Source: JAFDZW01 sp964404255 (GTDB lineage Bacteria > Bacteroidota > Ignavibacteria > Palsa-1295). Taken from it: a DNA stretch of 64,000 bases. The notes under the pieces were generated by a model. It saw nothing but the letters and a program-made list of their open reading frames with translations. It made no database searches and was not told the DNA's origin. Of this stretch, positions 41,515-50,015 are shown one piece after another. Each line of letters opens with the position of its first letter. Positions within the stretch are counted from its first letter, which is position 1. The stretch spans positions 186,001 through 250,000 of the forward strand of contig CAYOJJ010000002.1 in the NCBI GenBank assembly GCA_964404255.1. Direction: 5' to 3'. The position numbers were made by a program, and so were the translations under genes.

Positions 41515-42455
41515 TGTTAGTAATTCTAACAAATTCAGATGATGCAACTGCCGATTATGTTCTTAAGAGGTTAAGAGAAGAATCCATTCCTTATTGTCGG
41601 ATTAATACTGATGATATAATGGCTAAATATCATTTTTCGTACACTATTGACGATTGTTTGCTTCATGCCGCAGATTGCTCTATATCAGCAAAAACAGTAA
41701 GTGCCCTCTGGTATAGAAGACCACTTCCAATAAAGTCCCATAGCGATAAAACACTAGAGGCCGAATGGATTAGTGGAGAGTGGACAGCCGCGCTCGAAGG
41801 TTGGTTGGCACATGTTCCAATTGAAAGGTGGATTAATCACCCTTCTTTCATTGAATTGGCGAACTCAAAAATGGAGCAAATAACCCGCGCTAAAAAATAT
41901 GGTTTTTTGGTTCCAGATTCATTAGTTACGCAAAATAGAGAAGATTTTAATTCCTTTTGGCAAAAACATAACAAACATATAGTTGCCAAACCACTACTTA
42001 GCGGATATGTTGAATCTGACACTTTAAATAAATTTGGGTTAATTTATACCACTGAACTTAAGGACTCAGACCTGTTCCAATTAGATGACTTATCTATTTG
42101 CCCTACTTTTTTTCAAGAGAAAATAGATAAAATTTTTGATGTTCGTATCACTGTATTTGACTCAAAACTTACAGCATTAAAATTGGTAAGAGAAGCCTCA
42201 ACTAATAATATAGATATTCGAATTGATAATTTTGAAGGAGTATTATATGAGCCTATTGATTTGCCGAAAGAAACAGAAAAAAAAATATTACAATTATTGC
42301 ATAGTTATTCGTTGCGCTTTGCAGCAATCGATATGGTTGTGAATTATAAATATGATTGGTTCTTTCTTGAAATTAACCCTAACGGCCAATGGGCTTGGAC
42401 TGATGTTATGGGCATAAGTGATATATATAGCTCTTTTAAGAAATCAATTTTATAA
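41514..42455 (+). CDS. Graspetide ATP-grasp ligase (MvdD/MvdC-like peptide maturase)
   Basis: 313 residues. The N-terminal domain carries L-W-Y-R-R-P, the hallmark of microviridin-type ligases, and the ATP-grasp core ends with D-W-F-F-L-E-I-N-P-N-G-Q-W-A-W, also family-specific. The ATP-binding region includes H-I-V-A-K-P-L-L-S-G-Y and F-Q-E-K-I-D-K-I-F-D-V-R-I-T-V-F. These enzymes phosphorylate acidic side chains of the precursor and form esters with Thr/Ser or amides with Lys. The gene is fused in translation to the precursor (TAATG) and is clearly A/T-rich. RimK/LysX-type ligases lack the W-Y-R-R-P motif. Confidence 0.88.
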   Translation: MLVILTNSDDATADYVLKRLREESIPYCRINTDDIMAKYHFSYTIDDCLLHAADCSISAKTVSALWYRRPLPIKSHSDKTLEAEWISGEWTAALEGWLAHVPIERWINHPSFIELANSKMEQITRAKKYGFLVPDSLVTQNREDFNSFWQKHNKHIVAKPLLSGYVESDTLNKFGLIYTTELKDSDLFQLDDLSICPTFFQEKIDKIFDVRITVFDSKLTALKLVREASTNNIDIRIDNFEGVLYEPIDLPKETEKKILQLLHSYSLRFAAIDMVVNYKYDWFFLEINPNGQWAWTDVMGISDIYSSFKKSIL

Positions 42456-42466
42456 TCCAAAATCAG

Positions 42467-43171
42467 ATGGCAAATATTGAGGACAAAAGAACGAAGCTGA
42501 ATCCTGTGACAAAATCCTCATTCCTGGCGCGCTTGCAGCAAATGTTGTTGATGGGGTTTTTATGGCACAAGATTACCATGGATGAGATTAAGGCCCAAAT
42601 GTATCAGCCTGCCTCATTAGGTAATATAAATATAAATGATGATAGTATCGACACTGCTCTTGAATTTGCTAAAGATTTGAATAAACAAGAAGAAGAAAGA
42701 GCAAAATTTGTATTGGATAAAATTAAAATGCTTACCACAATTTCAGCATTATCATTACCATTGCTCTTTGGCTTCACCTCACATAAAGATTGGTATTATA
42801 TTCTCCCCCTTAGCCTCTCCTTAATTACAGTATTGATACTAATACTTACAATAAGTGTTGGAACTGGGGCAACGGTATCATATGAAGATGGAAAATTTGA
42901 AAAAGAGATTAATGAATTAAAGAAGGAGATTATTAAAGATTCTATTGTTTCATCACACCGTAATTCATATGCAACTGATTATGTTATTGATATATATAAA
43001 GCGGCGAGGAGAGCGTTTTTACTGAGTTTGTTAAGTCTTATTTTAATTGTCTTATATGATACATCAAATGGAAAATCTGAGATTGAAAAACCAGTAAATG
43101 TCCAGCTGTATTATGATTCTTTATCTAAGCATTGTTGTCCCATAATAAAGCATTGCACCCCTAGCAAATGA
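42467..43171 (+). CDS. Membrane protein of the graspetide cluster
   Basis: 234 residues, 11 bases after the ligase. A polar N-terminal region (1-85) with Lys/Glu-rich helix precedes three hydrophobic helices at about 88-103, 109-131 and 183-197, with a charged cytoplasmic helix (about 140-180) between. The C-terminus has a Cys cluster, K-H-C-C-P-I-I-K-H-C (C223, C224, C230). The helix pattern recalls TM-effector or SLATT-like small membrane proteins, but I do not recognise the family. Transporter, immunity or effector roles are all open. Same AT-rich composition as its neighbours. Confidence 0.72.
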   Translation: MANIEDKRTKLNPVTKSSFLARLQQMLLMGFLWHKITMDEIKAQMYQPASLGNININDDSIDTALEFAKDLNKQEEERAKFVLDKIKMLTTISALSLPLLFGFTSHKDWYYILPLSLSLITVLILILTISVGTGATVSYEDGKFEKEINELKKEIIKDSIVSSHRNSYATDYVIDIYKAARRAFLLSLLSLILIVLYDTSNGKSEIEKPVNVQLYYDSLSKHCCPIIKHCTPSK

Positions 43172-43256
43172 ATTAATTAGTTTCGCTTGCAACACGAATT
43201 CAATCCCTCCATTTCTTGTTTACAATATGCTATACTAAAGTAGAATCAAAATTTTT

Positions 43257-44432
43257 ATGGAAAATCCTGTACTGTTATCCGGCGCACGCACCCCTATCGG
43301 AGCCTTTATGGGCTCGCTTTCCGAACTTACCGGTCCTCAGCTCGGTACGGCTGCTATTAAAGCCGCGCTCGAGCGCTCCGGTGTGAAGCCCGAAGATGTT
43401 AACGAAGTCTATATGGGCTCGGTACTTACGGGCGGTGTCGGTCAGGCTCCGGCTCGTCAGGCTTCGCTTGGTGCAGGAATTCCGAATACGGTACCGTGCA
43501 CGACCATCAATAAAGTCTGCGGCTCTGGTATGAAAACTATCATACTTGGCGCACAGACTATCATGACGGGCGATAATAAGATCGTTGTTGCCGGTGGTAT
43601 GGAATCGATGTCGAATGCTCCGTATATCTTACCGAAGGCCCGCAATGGCTATAAGATGGGTAACGGTACGCTCGTCGATTCGATGATCAATGATGGCCTG
43701 TGGGATCCTTATAATAATTTTCACATGGGCAATTGCGGTGAGATCTGTGCCCGCGACGTAAAGATCAGCCGCGAAGAGCAGGACGAATTTGCTATCAGAA
43801 GTTTTAAACTGGCCAATGAAGGCCTCGATAACGGCTGGTTCGCCGAAGAGATCGTCCCCGTTAATGCTCCCAAAGGTAAAGAGACGGTTTCGATCACCGA
43901 AGACGAAGGTCCGAGAAAAGTAAAGTACGATAAGATCCCTACGTTAAAACCGTCGTTCGATAAAGCCGGTACTATCACCCCGGCCAATGCCAGCTCTATT
44001 AATGATGGCGCTGCTGCTACTATCGTAGCCAGCGAGTCGTATGCTGCCGAGCGTGGTTTAAAGCCAACAGCAAAGATCCTTGCTTACTCCAGCTCTGCAC
44101 AGGAGCCACATTTATTCACAACAGCCCCGATCGTATCGATCGAGATGGTACTTAAGCGTGCCGGGATGACGGTTGCCGATATCGATCTCTTCGAAATCAA
44201 CGAAGCTTTTGCTGTCGTACCGATCGCTGCGGAACGCCGCCTTGGTATTCCGCGTGAGAAGCTTAATGTGATGGGCGGCGCAATTGCACTCGGCCATCCT
44301 ATCGGAGCCAGCGGTACAAGAATCGTGCTGACGCTCCTCAGTGCATTAAAGCGCCAGAATAAGAAGATCGGTCTTGCTTCGATCTGTATTGGTGGCGGTG
44401 AAGCAACGAGCATCATCGTTGAGCGCTTATAA
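43257..44432 (+). CDS. Acetyl-CoA C-acetyltransferase (thiolase)
   Basis: 391 residues. Catalytic Cys in N-K-V-C-G-S-G-M-K (about C88), His in G-H-P-I-G-A-S-G and the second Cys in C-I-G-G-G-E-A. It cleaves or forms acetoacetyl-CoA; in context it may serve phenylacetate or butyrate degradation, since paa genes lie upstream and a 3-hydroxyacyl-CoA dehydrogenase downstream. PaaJ, AtoB and biosynthetic roles cannot be separated by sequence reading alone. Confidence 0.94.
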   Translation: MENPVLLSGARTPIGAFMGSLSELTGPQLGTAAIKAALERSGVKPEDVNEVYMGSVLTGGVGQAPARQASLGAGIPNTVPCTTINKVCGSGMKTIILGAQTIMTGDNKIVVAGGMESMSNAPYILPKARNGYKMGNGTLVDSMINDGLWDPYNNFHMGNCGEICARDVKISREEQDEFAIRSFKLANEGLDNGWFAEEIVPVNAPKGKETVSITEDEGPRKVKYDKIPTLKPSFDKAGTITPANASSINDGAAATIVASESYAAERGLKPTAKILAYSSSAQEPHLFTTAPIVSIEMVLKRAGMTVADIDLFEINEAFAVVPIAAERRLGIPREKLNVMGGAIALGHPIGASGTRIVLTLLSALKRQNKKIGLASICIGGGEATSIIVERL

Positions 44433-44447
44433 TTCGTTATAAGCACT

Positions 44448-45431
44448 ATGTCCCAGCCGAAGGTACTCGTTTTCGGAGGTACTCATTTTATAGGCAGAGT
44501 GCTCGTCGAAAAAATTCTCGATGAGCAGTTGCCCTATGGTCTGACACTCTTTAATCGCGGCCAAAGCAACCCCGGTATTTTTCCTGAGATCAAACGCATC
44601 ACCGGCGATCGTGAGACGAGCGACATCGATGCTGTTCTTAATTCCGATTGGGATTATATAATAGATGTCAACGGGTATTATCCCGATTCGATCGAGCAAT
44701 TCATACCAAAGTTTAAGGGGAAGGTCGGTCGGTACATCTATATCTCAACGGTATCAGTTTATGATCCGGCTTATATTGGCGATGCATTGATTGGGGAAGA
44801 CGATCCGTTACTGGGATGCACCCCTGAGCAGCGAAAGGGCAGTTGGGCCGAGCATTATGGTGAGAAAAAAGCAGAGTGTGAGCGCATCTTACTTGCTAAC
44901 CATTGGCTCGATACTATGATCCTGCGCCCGAGCATCGTGTATGGCAAGTACGATTACACCGAGCGGTTTTATTACTGGCTGCAGCGAATTAAGACCCGTG
45001 ATGCTATTCTTATCCCGAATGAAGGTAAGGAACGGGCTAACCTCACCTTTGTGAATGACCTGGCTTCGATGATCGTAGAATCGCTTTCAATGAATCATTC
45101 GAGGACGAGCTATAATGCCGTTACTCATTCGGTCAATACGTTACTGGAGAAATTAGAGGCAATTGCTTCGGTTATGGATAAGTCACCGAAGTTCATCAGT
45201 ACTTCACAAAGCGACATTGCAACAAGCCGGAATTTTCCTTGCACGGCTGAGCGCGATTATCTCATCTACGATCTGAAGAATGTAGATAAAGATTTTTCTT
45301 ATACTCGCACTCCTTATTATACATCGCTCAAAAAAACGATCGAATACTATCAGGCGACAACTTCCTGGAAACCCGGAACGCGAGGTATGACCATCGAGGT
45401 TGAGGATACCCTTCTACACAATCTTTTATAA
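44448..45431 (+). CDS. NAD-dependent epimerase/dehydratase (SDR) family protein
   Basis: 327 residues. Rossmann start V-L-V-F-G-G-T-H-F-I-G-R-V-L-V and Y-G-E-K-K-A-E-C-E as the Y-x-x-x-K site; Y-I-S-T-V-S-V-Y supplies the Ser. Extended SDRs of this type act on nucleotide sugars or, in some branches, as mRNA-binding relatives. Position between thiolase and 3-hydroxybutyryl-CoA dehydrogenase (16 and 8 bases apart) implies one operon, without giving the substrate. Confidence 0.85.
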   Translation: MSQPKVLVFGGTHFIGRVLVEKILDEQLPYGLTLFNRGQSNPGIFPEIKRITGDRETSDIDAVLNSDWDYIIDVNGYYPDSIEQFIPKFKGKVGRYIYISTVSVYDPAYIGDALIGEDDPLLGCTPEQRKGSWAEHYGEKKAECERILLANHWLDTMILRPSIVYGKYDYTERFYYWLQRIKTRDAILIPNEGKERANLTFVNDLASMIVESLSMNHSRTSYNAVTHSVNTLLEKLEAIASVMDKSPKFISTSQSDIATSRNFPCTAERDYLIYDLKNVDKDFSYTRTPYYTSLKKTIEYYQATTSWKPGTRGMTIEVEDTLLHNLL

Positions 45432-45439
45432 TAATCGCT

Positions 45440-46291
45440 ATGTCGATCAAAGCAGTAATGGTAGTCGGAGCCGGAACGATGGGCAATGGTATTGCTCACG
45501 TGTTTGCTCAAAGCGGGTTTTCGGTAACACTCGTCGATATTAAAGAAGAGTTCGTTAAGCGCGCGCTCGATACGATTTCTTCGAATCTCGCCCGTCAGGT
45601 AAAGAAGGGCAGCTTAAGCGAGGACGATTCCAAAGCGACGCTTGGCCGCATAACTACTTCGACCGATCTTGCTGGCAGTGCTGCTGTCGCCGATTTTATT
45701 ATCGAAGCTGCTACCGAGAATTTCGACTTAAAAAAGCAGATATTCAAGACGCTCGATGCTAATGCGAAGCCGGGTGTGATCCTTGCTACCAACACCAGTT
45801 CTATTTCGGTAACCGAGCTTGCTGCTCAGACCGGCCGCTCGGAGCGCGTGATAGGCATGCACTTCTTTAATCCGGTACCGGTGATGAAGCTCGTCGAGAT
45901 CATCCGGGCACTTCAGACTACTGACGAGGTCTATGCCGAAGTAAAGTCGCTTTCTGAGCAACTTGGCAAAACACCAGTGGAAGTCAACGATTTCCCGGGC
46001 TTCGTCTCGAACCGCATCCTGATGCCGATGATCAATGAGGCTATCTATTGTGTGATGGAAGGTGTTGCGAAAGCCGAGGATATCGATACGGTTATGAAGC
46101 TTGGTATGGCGCACCCGATGGGACCGTTGCAGCTCGCCGATTTTATCGGCCTCGATGTCTGCCTGGCCATTATGAATGTACTCTATGATGGGCTGAGTGA
46201 TTCGAAATATCGCCCGTGTCCGTTGTTAAAGAAAATGGTAGCTGCCGGTATGCTCGGTAAGAAATCGGGTAAAGGCTTCTATCAGTATTGA
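45440..46291 (+). CDS. 3-hydroxybutyryl-CoA dehydrogenase
   Basis: 283 residues. NAD site V-V-G-A-G-T-M-G-N-G-I-A-H-V-F-A and catalytic H-F-F-N-P-V-P-V-M-K-L-V-E; C-terminal domain G-F-V-S-N-R-I-L-M-P-M-I-N-E. Oxidises L-3-hydroxyacyl-CoA to the 3-keto form, the step before thiolase, which is two genes upstream. PaaH/Hbd/FadB2-type. Confidence 0.95.
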   Translation: MSIKAVMVVGAGTMGNGIAHVFAQSGFSVTLVDIKEEFVKRALDTISSNLARQVKKGSLSEDDSKATLGRITTSTDLAGSAAVADFIIEAATENFDLKKQIFKTLDANAKPGVILATNTSSISVTELAAQTGRSERVIGMHFFNPVPVMKLVEIIRALQTTDEVYAEVKSLSEQLGKTPVEVNDFPGFVSNRILMPMINEAIYCVMEGVAKAEDIDTVMKLGMAHPMGPLQLADFIGLDVCLAIMNVLYDGLSDSKYRPCPLLKKMVAAGMLGKKSGKGFYQY

Positions 46292-46293
46292 TG

Positions 46294-48003
46294 TTACCAA
46301 GCGGTACGAAATTGTGTACCGTCGAATAGCAACGGATAAGCGGTCGTATCGGTAATGCGAACAAGAGCTTCGCTGATAAACGACCCTTCGGTTTGTAAAA
46401 CTTCGATAGTGGCTCCGTAGGATTGAATGACGGAGCCACGCTCGAACCGCTGGTCCCGGCCCGCCACTCCCTTGGTCTCTACTACCTCTGGGAAGAATAC
46501 TACTTTTTTTACGTCTTCGCTTTTTACTACAAATTCCTTTGCCGAGCGCTGTACGATCTTTATCGCAGAAAACCCTTCTTCGGGATCGAGAGCTAAGCTA
46601 GAAAGAACGGTTGTAAAATCGACTCGCTTCGGTGCATCGCCAAGGCTACCAAGATCAAGATTAGGCTCATACTGAATTTCTGCTTCGGCTTTTACCATCG
46701 CGTAGGCTCCAGCAACTTGCAATATCTGAGCGCTGCCAAGTTTGATCGGAGTAGCAATGGAGAGGTAAGAAATAGGGCGCTTCTTTTGAATGCGCAGCAA
46801 TAGCTTAAATTGATCTTCTGAGCGCTGTACATGCTCATTAGCTTTTGCCCAAACTTTCGATTCATACAATGATCGAGAACAATGAAATACCGACAGGGCG
46901 GCTATAAAAAAAATCAATATTGATCGCGCTATTTTATTTGGAAATCGCGTCCATAACAATTCAAGAACAAGTAACACAATCACCAGTACTCCTACCGAAG
47001 GGAAATACACTCTCCACCGCTCAAACGATTGAAAGGAGACAAGACCAGCTATCGCTACAAGTACTGCTGGCTTATAAAGAGATGAAAGAAAAGCGCGTCC
47101 TCCATATCTCCATATGACAAGAATAAGCCCGAGACCAACCAATGCCGCTACTACAAACCCGATAGTGGCATATTGATTTAGGATCGAAGAGGCAGTTTGG
47201 AAATTTATTGGAAAAAGAATATAGCCTATACTATAGACCGCATTTCGCGCAAAGGCAACCGGCGAGTGACTTCCTTCTGCCGTTAGCGGCTGCATCTCGG
47301 AAAGCGGGACGGTAAAGAGCGAGTGGATATAGAGGAAGATAGCAGTAATAATGAAGTAGGGGAGTAGTTGTAATGCTATTGTCTTTTTGCGCTGCCAGAG
47401 GTCTTTAGGACTATTGCTCCAGCTAAGTAATGGCAGTAAGGCAAGAAGAATAATGCTGATTTCTTTCGCTGCAAGAGCAAAGAAAAAAAGTAGCCATGAT
47501 ATAATACTCCAAATACTATATACTCGCTGAGACTTATACTCGTTTATAATAACAAGCATCATCAAAGCTGTGGCAATAACATCGGTCCTCGCAGAAAGCC
47601 ACAGCAAATTCGAATCATGAGAGCAGGAGATAGCAAAAAAGATTGCGAGTAATGCCGAAGCATTCTTGCTGATTCCAAATATTCTTCTCAGGAAAAAGAA
47701 GACTATTACTGAGGCAAGGGCATGTAATAGAATATTCGTCAGGTGAAAGAGGTAGCCATCCCAGCCCCACAATAAAAAATCAAGTGCATAGGTAGTATTT
47801 GTGGTCGGGCGCCAGTATTGCGGATTGGGGTCATGTCGGGTAAAAACGGCTGCGACATCGTTAAACGAAGCAATAGGGCTTATCGTATTTATAAGTACAT
47901 AATCATCAGGGGTGAAGCTGCTCCGCATTGCACCATACCAGGTGCCGGTCGCTGCAATGCAAATAGCGAAGATATATATCCAGGTTGGAAGCTTGGCGGT
48001 CAT
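46294..48003 (-). CDS. Polytopic GT-C-like membrane glycosyltransferase (DUF-type)
   Basis: 569 residues with about ten membrane helices in the first 400 residues and a C-terminal soluble domain of about 170. An N-terminal acidic pair in F-T-P-D-D-Y-V-L-I-N (first extracytoplasmic loop) and R-P-T-T-N-T-T-Y-A-L-D fit GT-C enzymes that use polyprenyl-phosphate sugars. Substrate unknown. The start overlaps the stop of the 56-residue gene at 48000-48170 (ATGA). Confidence 0.72.
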   Translation of the reverse strand: MTAKLPTWIYIFAICIAATGTWYGAMRSSFTPDDYVLINTISPIASFNDVAAVFTRHDPNPQYWRPTTNTTYALDFLLWGWDGYLFHLTNILLHALASVIVFFFLRRIFGISKNASALLAIFFAISCSHDSNLLWLSARTDVIATALMMLVIINEYKSQRVYSIWSIISWLLFFFALAAKEISIILLALLPLLSWSNSPKDLWQRKKTIALQLLPYFIITAIFLYIHSLFTVPLSEMQPLTAEGSHSPVAFARNAVYSIGYILFPINFQTASSILNQYATIGFVVAALVGLGLILVIWRYGGRAFLSSLYKPAVLVAIAGLVSFQSFERWRVYFPSVGVLVIVLLVLELLWTRFPNKIARSILIFFIAALSVFHCSRSLYESKVWAKANEHVQRSEDQFKLLLRIQKKRPISYLSIATPIKLGSAQILQVAGAYAMVKAEAEIQYEPNLDLGSLGDAPKRVDFTTVLSSLALDPEEGFSAIKIVQRSAKEFVVKSEDVKKVVFFPEVVETKGVAGRDQRFERGSVIQSYGATIEVLQTEGSFISEALVRITDTTAYPLLFDGTQFRTAW

Positions 48004-48170
48004 TGCTTGTTGGTGGGTAATTTCTGATCCGTTGGTGGCTTATTTGGACTGAAGAATGTTACTATTGCAACACCAATTCTACCAGTGGCAAAGCTTGCAC
48101 CAATGATTATTACAATAAAAAAATAAGCCACCATCATCAAGAGAGACCCGCCTTCCGAGCACATACGCAT
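48000..48170 (-). CDS. 56-residue single-helix membrane protein, paralogous to the next gene
   Basis: ATG 48170 to TGA at 48002-48000, overlapping the downstream start (ATGA). One helix V-A-Y-F-F-I-V-I-I-I-G-A-S-F-A-T-G-R-I-G-V-A-I-V followed by F-F-S-P-N-K-P-P. The last helix of the 48188-48601 product has the same pattern (F-A-L-G-R-I-G-I-A-I-V-Q-S-F-S-K-Q-N-K-P). Looks like a shortened duplicate of that gene's 3' end, kept in frame with an own start codon. Confidence 0.65.
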   Translation of the reverse strand: MRMCSEGGSLLMMVAYFFIVIIIGASFATGRIGVAIVTFFSPNKPPTDQKLPTNKQ

Positions 48171-48187
48171 ATCCGTTTATCCGATAT

Positions 48188-48601
48188 TCATTGCAGTGTT
48201 GGGGTAGTCTGATCTCCTAAATGGGGTTTGTTTTGCTTGCTAAAGGACTGTACAATGGCAATGCCTATTCTTCCAAGTGCAAATCCCATGCTCATGATCG
48301 CTACAGCTAGTACATAAGTAAGTACGTAATAATACACTTCACCTTCAGAATGGTTGGCGTATGGACTCATAACGATATACGTAATAATGGCCCCGATGAC
48401 GAGCCAGAGTATAGCGGAAAACGAGAATGAAAACCAGTGGGATCGAGGAGTACCGAGGGCCGCCCAAAGGCCAATACCGGTAAAAAAGATCGACAGGTAA
48501 AGCATAAAAGCATCGCTATGGATTGTAGTAATCGCAAATCCTAGACAAAATAGGGCAGCGAAGACCAGATGGCCAAAGATGGCTTTGGGTTTTTCTTTCA
48601 T
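48188..48601 (-). CDS. Hypothetical four-helix membrane protein
   Basis: 137 residues with four predicted helices (F-G-H-L-V-F-A-A-L-F-C-L-G-F-A; F-M-L-Y-L-S-I-F-F-T-G-I-G-L-W-A-A-L; S-A-I-L-W-L-V-I-G-A-I-I-T-Y-I-V; Y-V-L-A-V-A-I-M-S-M-G-F-A-L-G) and a polar tail. No family recognised. First in a same-strand run with the 56-residue paralogue and the GT-C-like gene. Confidence 0.65.
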   Translation of the reverse strand: MKEKPKAIFGHLVFAALFCLGFAITTIHSDAFMLYLSIFFTGIGLWAALGTPRSHWFSFSFSAILWLVIGAIITYIVMSPYANHSEGEVYYYVLTYVLAVAIMSMGFALGRIGIAIVQSFSKQNKPHLGDQTTPTLQ

Positions 48602-48693
48602 AGCTCAATATAACAGGAAGAATGAGCCCTTGTTCCGGCGGGCAACCACATCACGAACGGGCTTGTTTGATACCAGCTTCACTTTTTATACTT

Positions 48694-49569
48694 ATGTATC
48701 CAGTACTCTTTAAGCTGGGACCGATCAGTATCTATAGTTTTGGGTTAATGATGGCCATTGCCTTCCTAACCGCCAACTATTTCTTTGCTGCCGAAGTAAA
48801 GCGGCGAAAAGAAAATGAGAAAATCGTGACCGCCATTACCATGATCTGCCTTATCGGTGGTGTTGCAGGCTCAAAGCTCTTTTCCATTTTTGAAGATTGG
48901 GATACGTTTACCCGCCATCCCCTTAGTACGATCTTTTCTGCTTCCGGCCTTACCTTTTATGGCGGATTCATTGTAGCCGGTACTGGAATTCTGATCTATC
49001 TTAAAAAGAAAAATATTTCTTTTAAGAAATTTGCCGATATAATCGCTCCGGTAGTATTTCTTGCGTATGGGATCGGGCGTATCGGCTGCCAGCTTGCCGG
49101 CGATGGAGATTATGGTATTCCGACCCGCGAACCCTGGGGTATGCATTATTCCATGGGAACGGCAAAACCAACCTATGTACTTGAACCGTACTTTGCCGTA
49201 AATCCTGCTGAACGCAAAGCTTGGGCCTATGACTCGTTGAAGGCAATTCCTGCCGGTACCGATGCGCTCGGCCAGCAGGTTAATAGATTTGACGAAGTCG
49301 TTACTTGCCATCCGACCCCATTATATGAATCGATCGTTGCTATTGCCTGCTTTATCTTTTTATGGAGCAGAAGAAAGAAAGATGAAACAAGCCCGGGAAA
49401 AATATTCTATATAACGCTTATTCTAATGGGTATAGAACGGTTGCTTGTGGAATTTATCCGTATCAATCCGCTGTATGCCGGGCTTTCTATGGCTCAATGG
49501 ATATCGATTGCAATGATTATTGCCGGGACTATTTTACTGTTACGAGTTAAACCTGCCACCGTAAAATAA
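48694..49569 (+). CDS. lgt: Prolipoprotein diacylglyceryl transferase
   Basis: 291 residues from ATG 48694, matching the usual length; an in-frame extension to 48622 lacks sense. It lipidates the lipobox Cys of prolipoproteins, many of which are encoded in this window. The signature loop is Y-G-I-G-R-I-G-C-Q-L-A-G-D-G-D-Y-G, with N replaced by C-Q as in several Bacteroidota versions. About seven membrane helices. Followed by two small genes in the same direction. Confidence 0.95.
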   Translation: MYPVLFKLGPISIYSFGLMMAIAFLTANYFFAAEVKRRKENEKIVTAITMICLIGGVAGSKLFSIFEDWDTFTRHPLSTIFSASGLTFYGGFIVAGTGILIYLKKKNISFKKFADIIAPVVFLAYGIGRIGCQLAGDGDYGIPTREPWGMHYSMGTAKPTYVLEPYFAVNPAERKAWAYDSLKAIPAGTDALGQQVNRFDEVVTCHPTPLYESIVAIACFIFLWSRRKKDETSPGKIFYITLILMGIERLLVEFIRINPLYAGLSMAQWISIAMIIAGTILLLRVKPATVK

Positions 49570-49571
49570 AT

Positions 49572-49838
49572 ATGGCATTACCACAAGTTCAATTTATAAC
49601 TAAGCATGGTGGCTGTTCGCTTTGCGACGATCTCTTCGTGGAGCTGGAGTCAGCCCGTGATTATGTCGATTTCGATCTGGAGATCGTAAAGATCGATGAC
49701 GATCCTGAATTAAAAGCGAAGTATTGGGATAAGATCCCGGTCGTTATTATCAACGGCAAGGTAGCATTCAAGTATCGGGCGACCCGCGATCAGCTCATCA
49801 GCAAGATCGAAGGGCGTTCATTCTGGAAATTCTGGTAA
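49572..49838 (+). CDS. Glutaredoxin/thioredoxin-like small protein
   Basis: 88 residues with C-S-L-C in K-H-G-G-C-S-L-C-D-D-L, the cis-Pro in K-I-P-V-V-I-I-N-G-K and the family fold. Probably a thiol-disulfide or electron-transfer protein of the DUF836 type. It starts two bases after the lgt stop. Confidence 0.85.
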   Translation: MALPQVQFITKHGGCSLCDDLFVELESARDYVDFDLEIVKIDDDPELKAKYWDKIPVVIINGKVAFKYRATRDQLISKIEGRSFWKFW

Positions 49839-49841
49839 GCG

Positions 49842-50012
49842 ATGAAAAGTGTATTGAAATTTATTGAAGCTCTCGGCATTGCTATTACAGGCGTCGGACT
49901 GGTCGCCGGGGTTGCCCGTGACTCGATGAGCGATGAGTATCTCTATGCCAGTATCGGTATAGCGATCTTTTTTATCGCCCGCTATACCGAGACAAGAATG
50001 TTTCCGCAGTGA
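49842..50012 (+). CDS. 56-residue membrane protein downstream of lgt
   Basis: ATG 49842 to TGA at 50010-50012. Two hydrophobic stretches, F-I-E-A-L-G-I-A-I-T-G-V-G-L-V-A-G-V-A and Y-A-S-I-G-I-A-I-F-F-I-A, joined by a charged loop. It begins three bases after the glutaredoxin-like gene, so it belongs to the lgt operon. No family recognised. Too short to appear in usual open-frame lists. Confidence 0.7.
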   Translation: MKSVLKFIEALGIAITGVGLVAGVARDSMSDEYLYASIGIAIFFIARYTETRMFPQ

Positions 50013-50015
50013 GAA

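Noticed and set aside
41514..42455. Alternative reading as RimK/LysX-type or glutathione-synthetase-like ATP-grasp enzyme
   Set aside because: The W-Y-R-R-P and E-I-N-P-N-G-Q-W motifs and the fused small repeat peptide favour a graspetide ligase.
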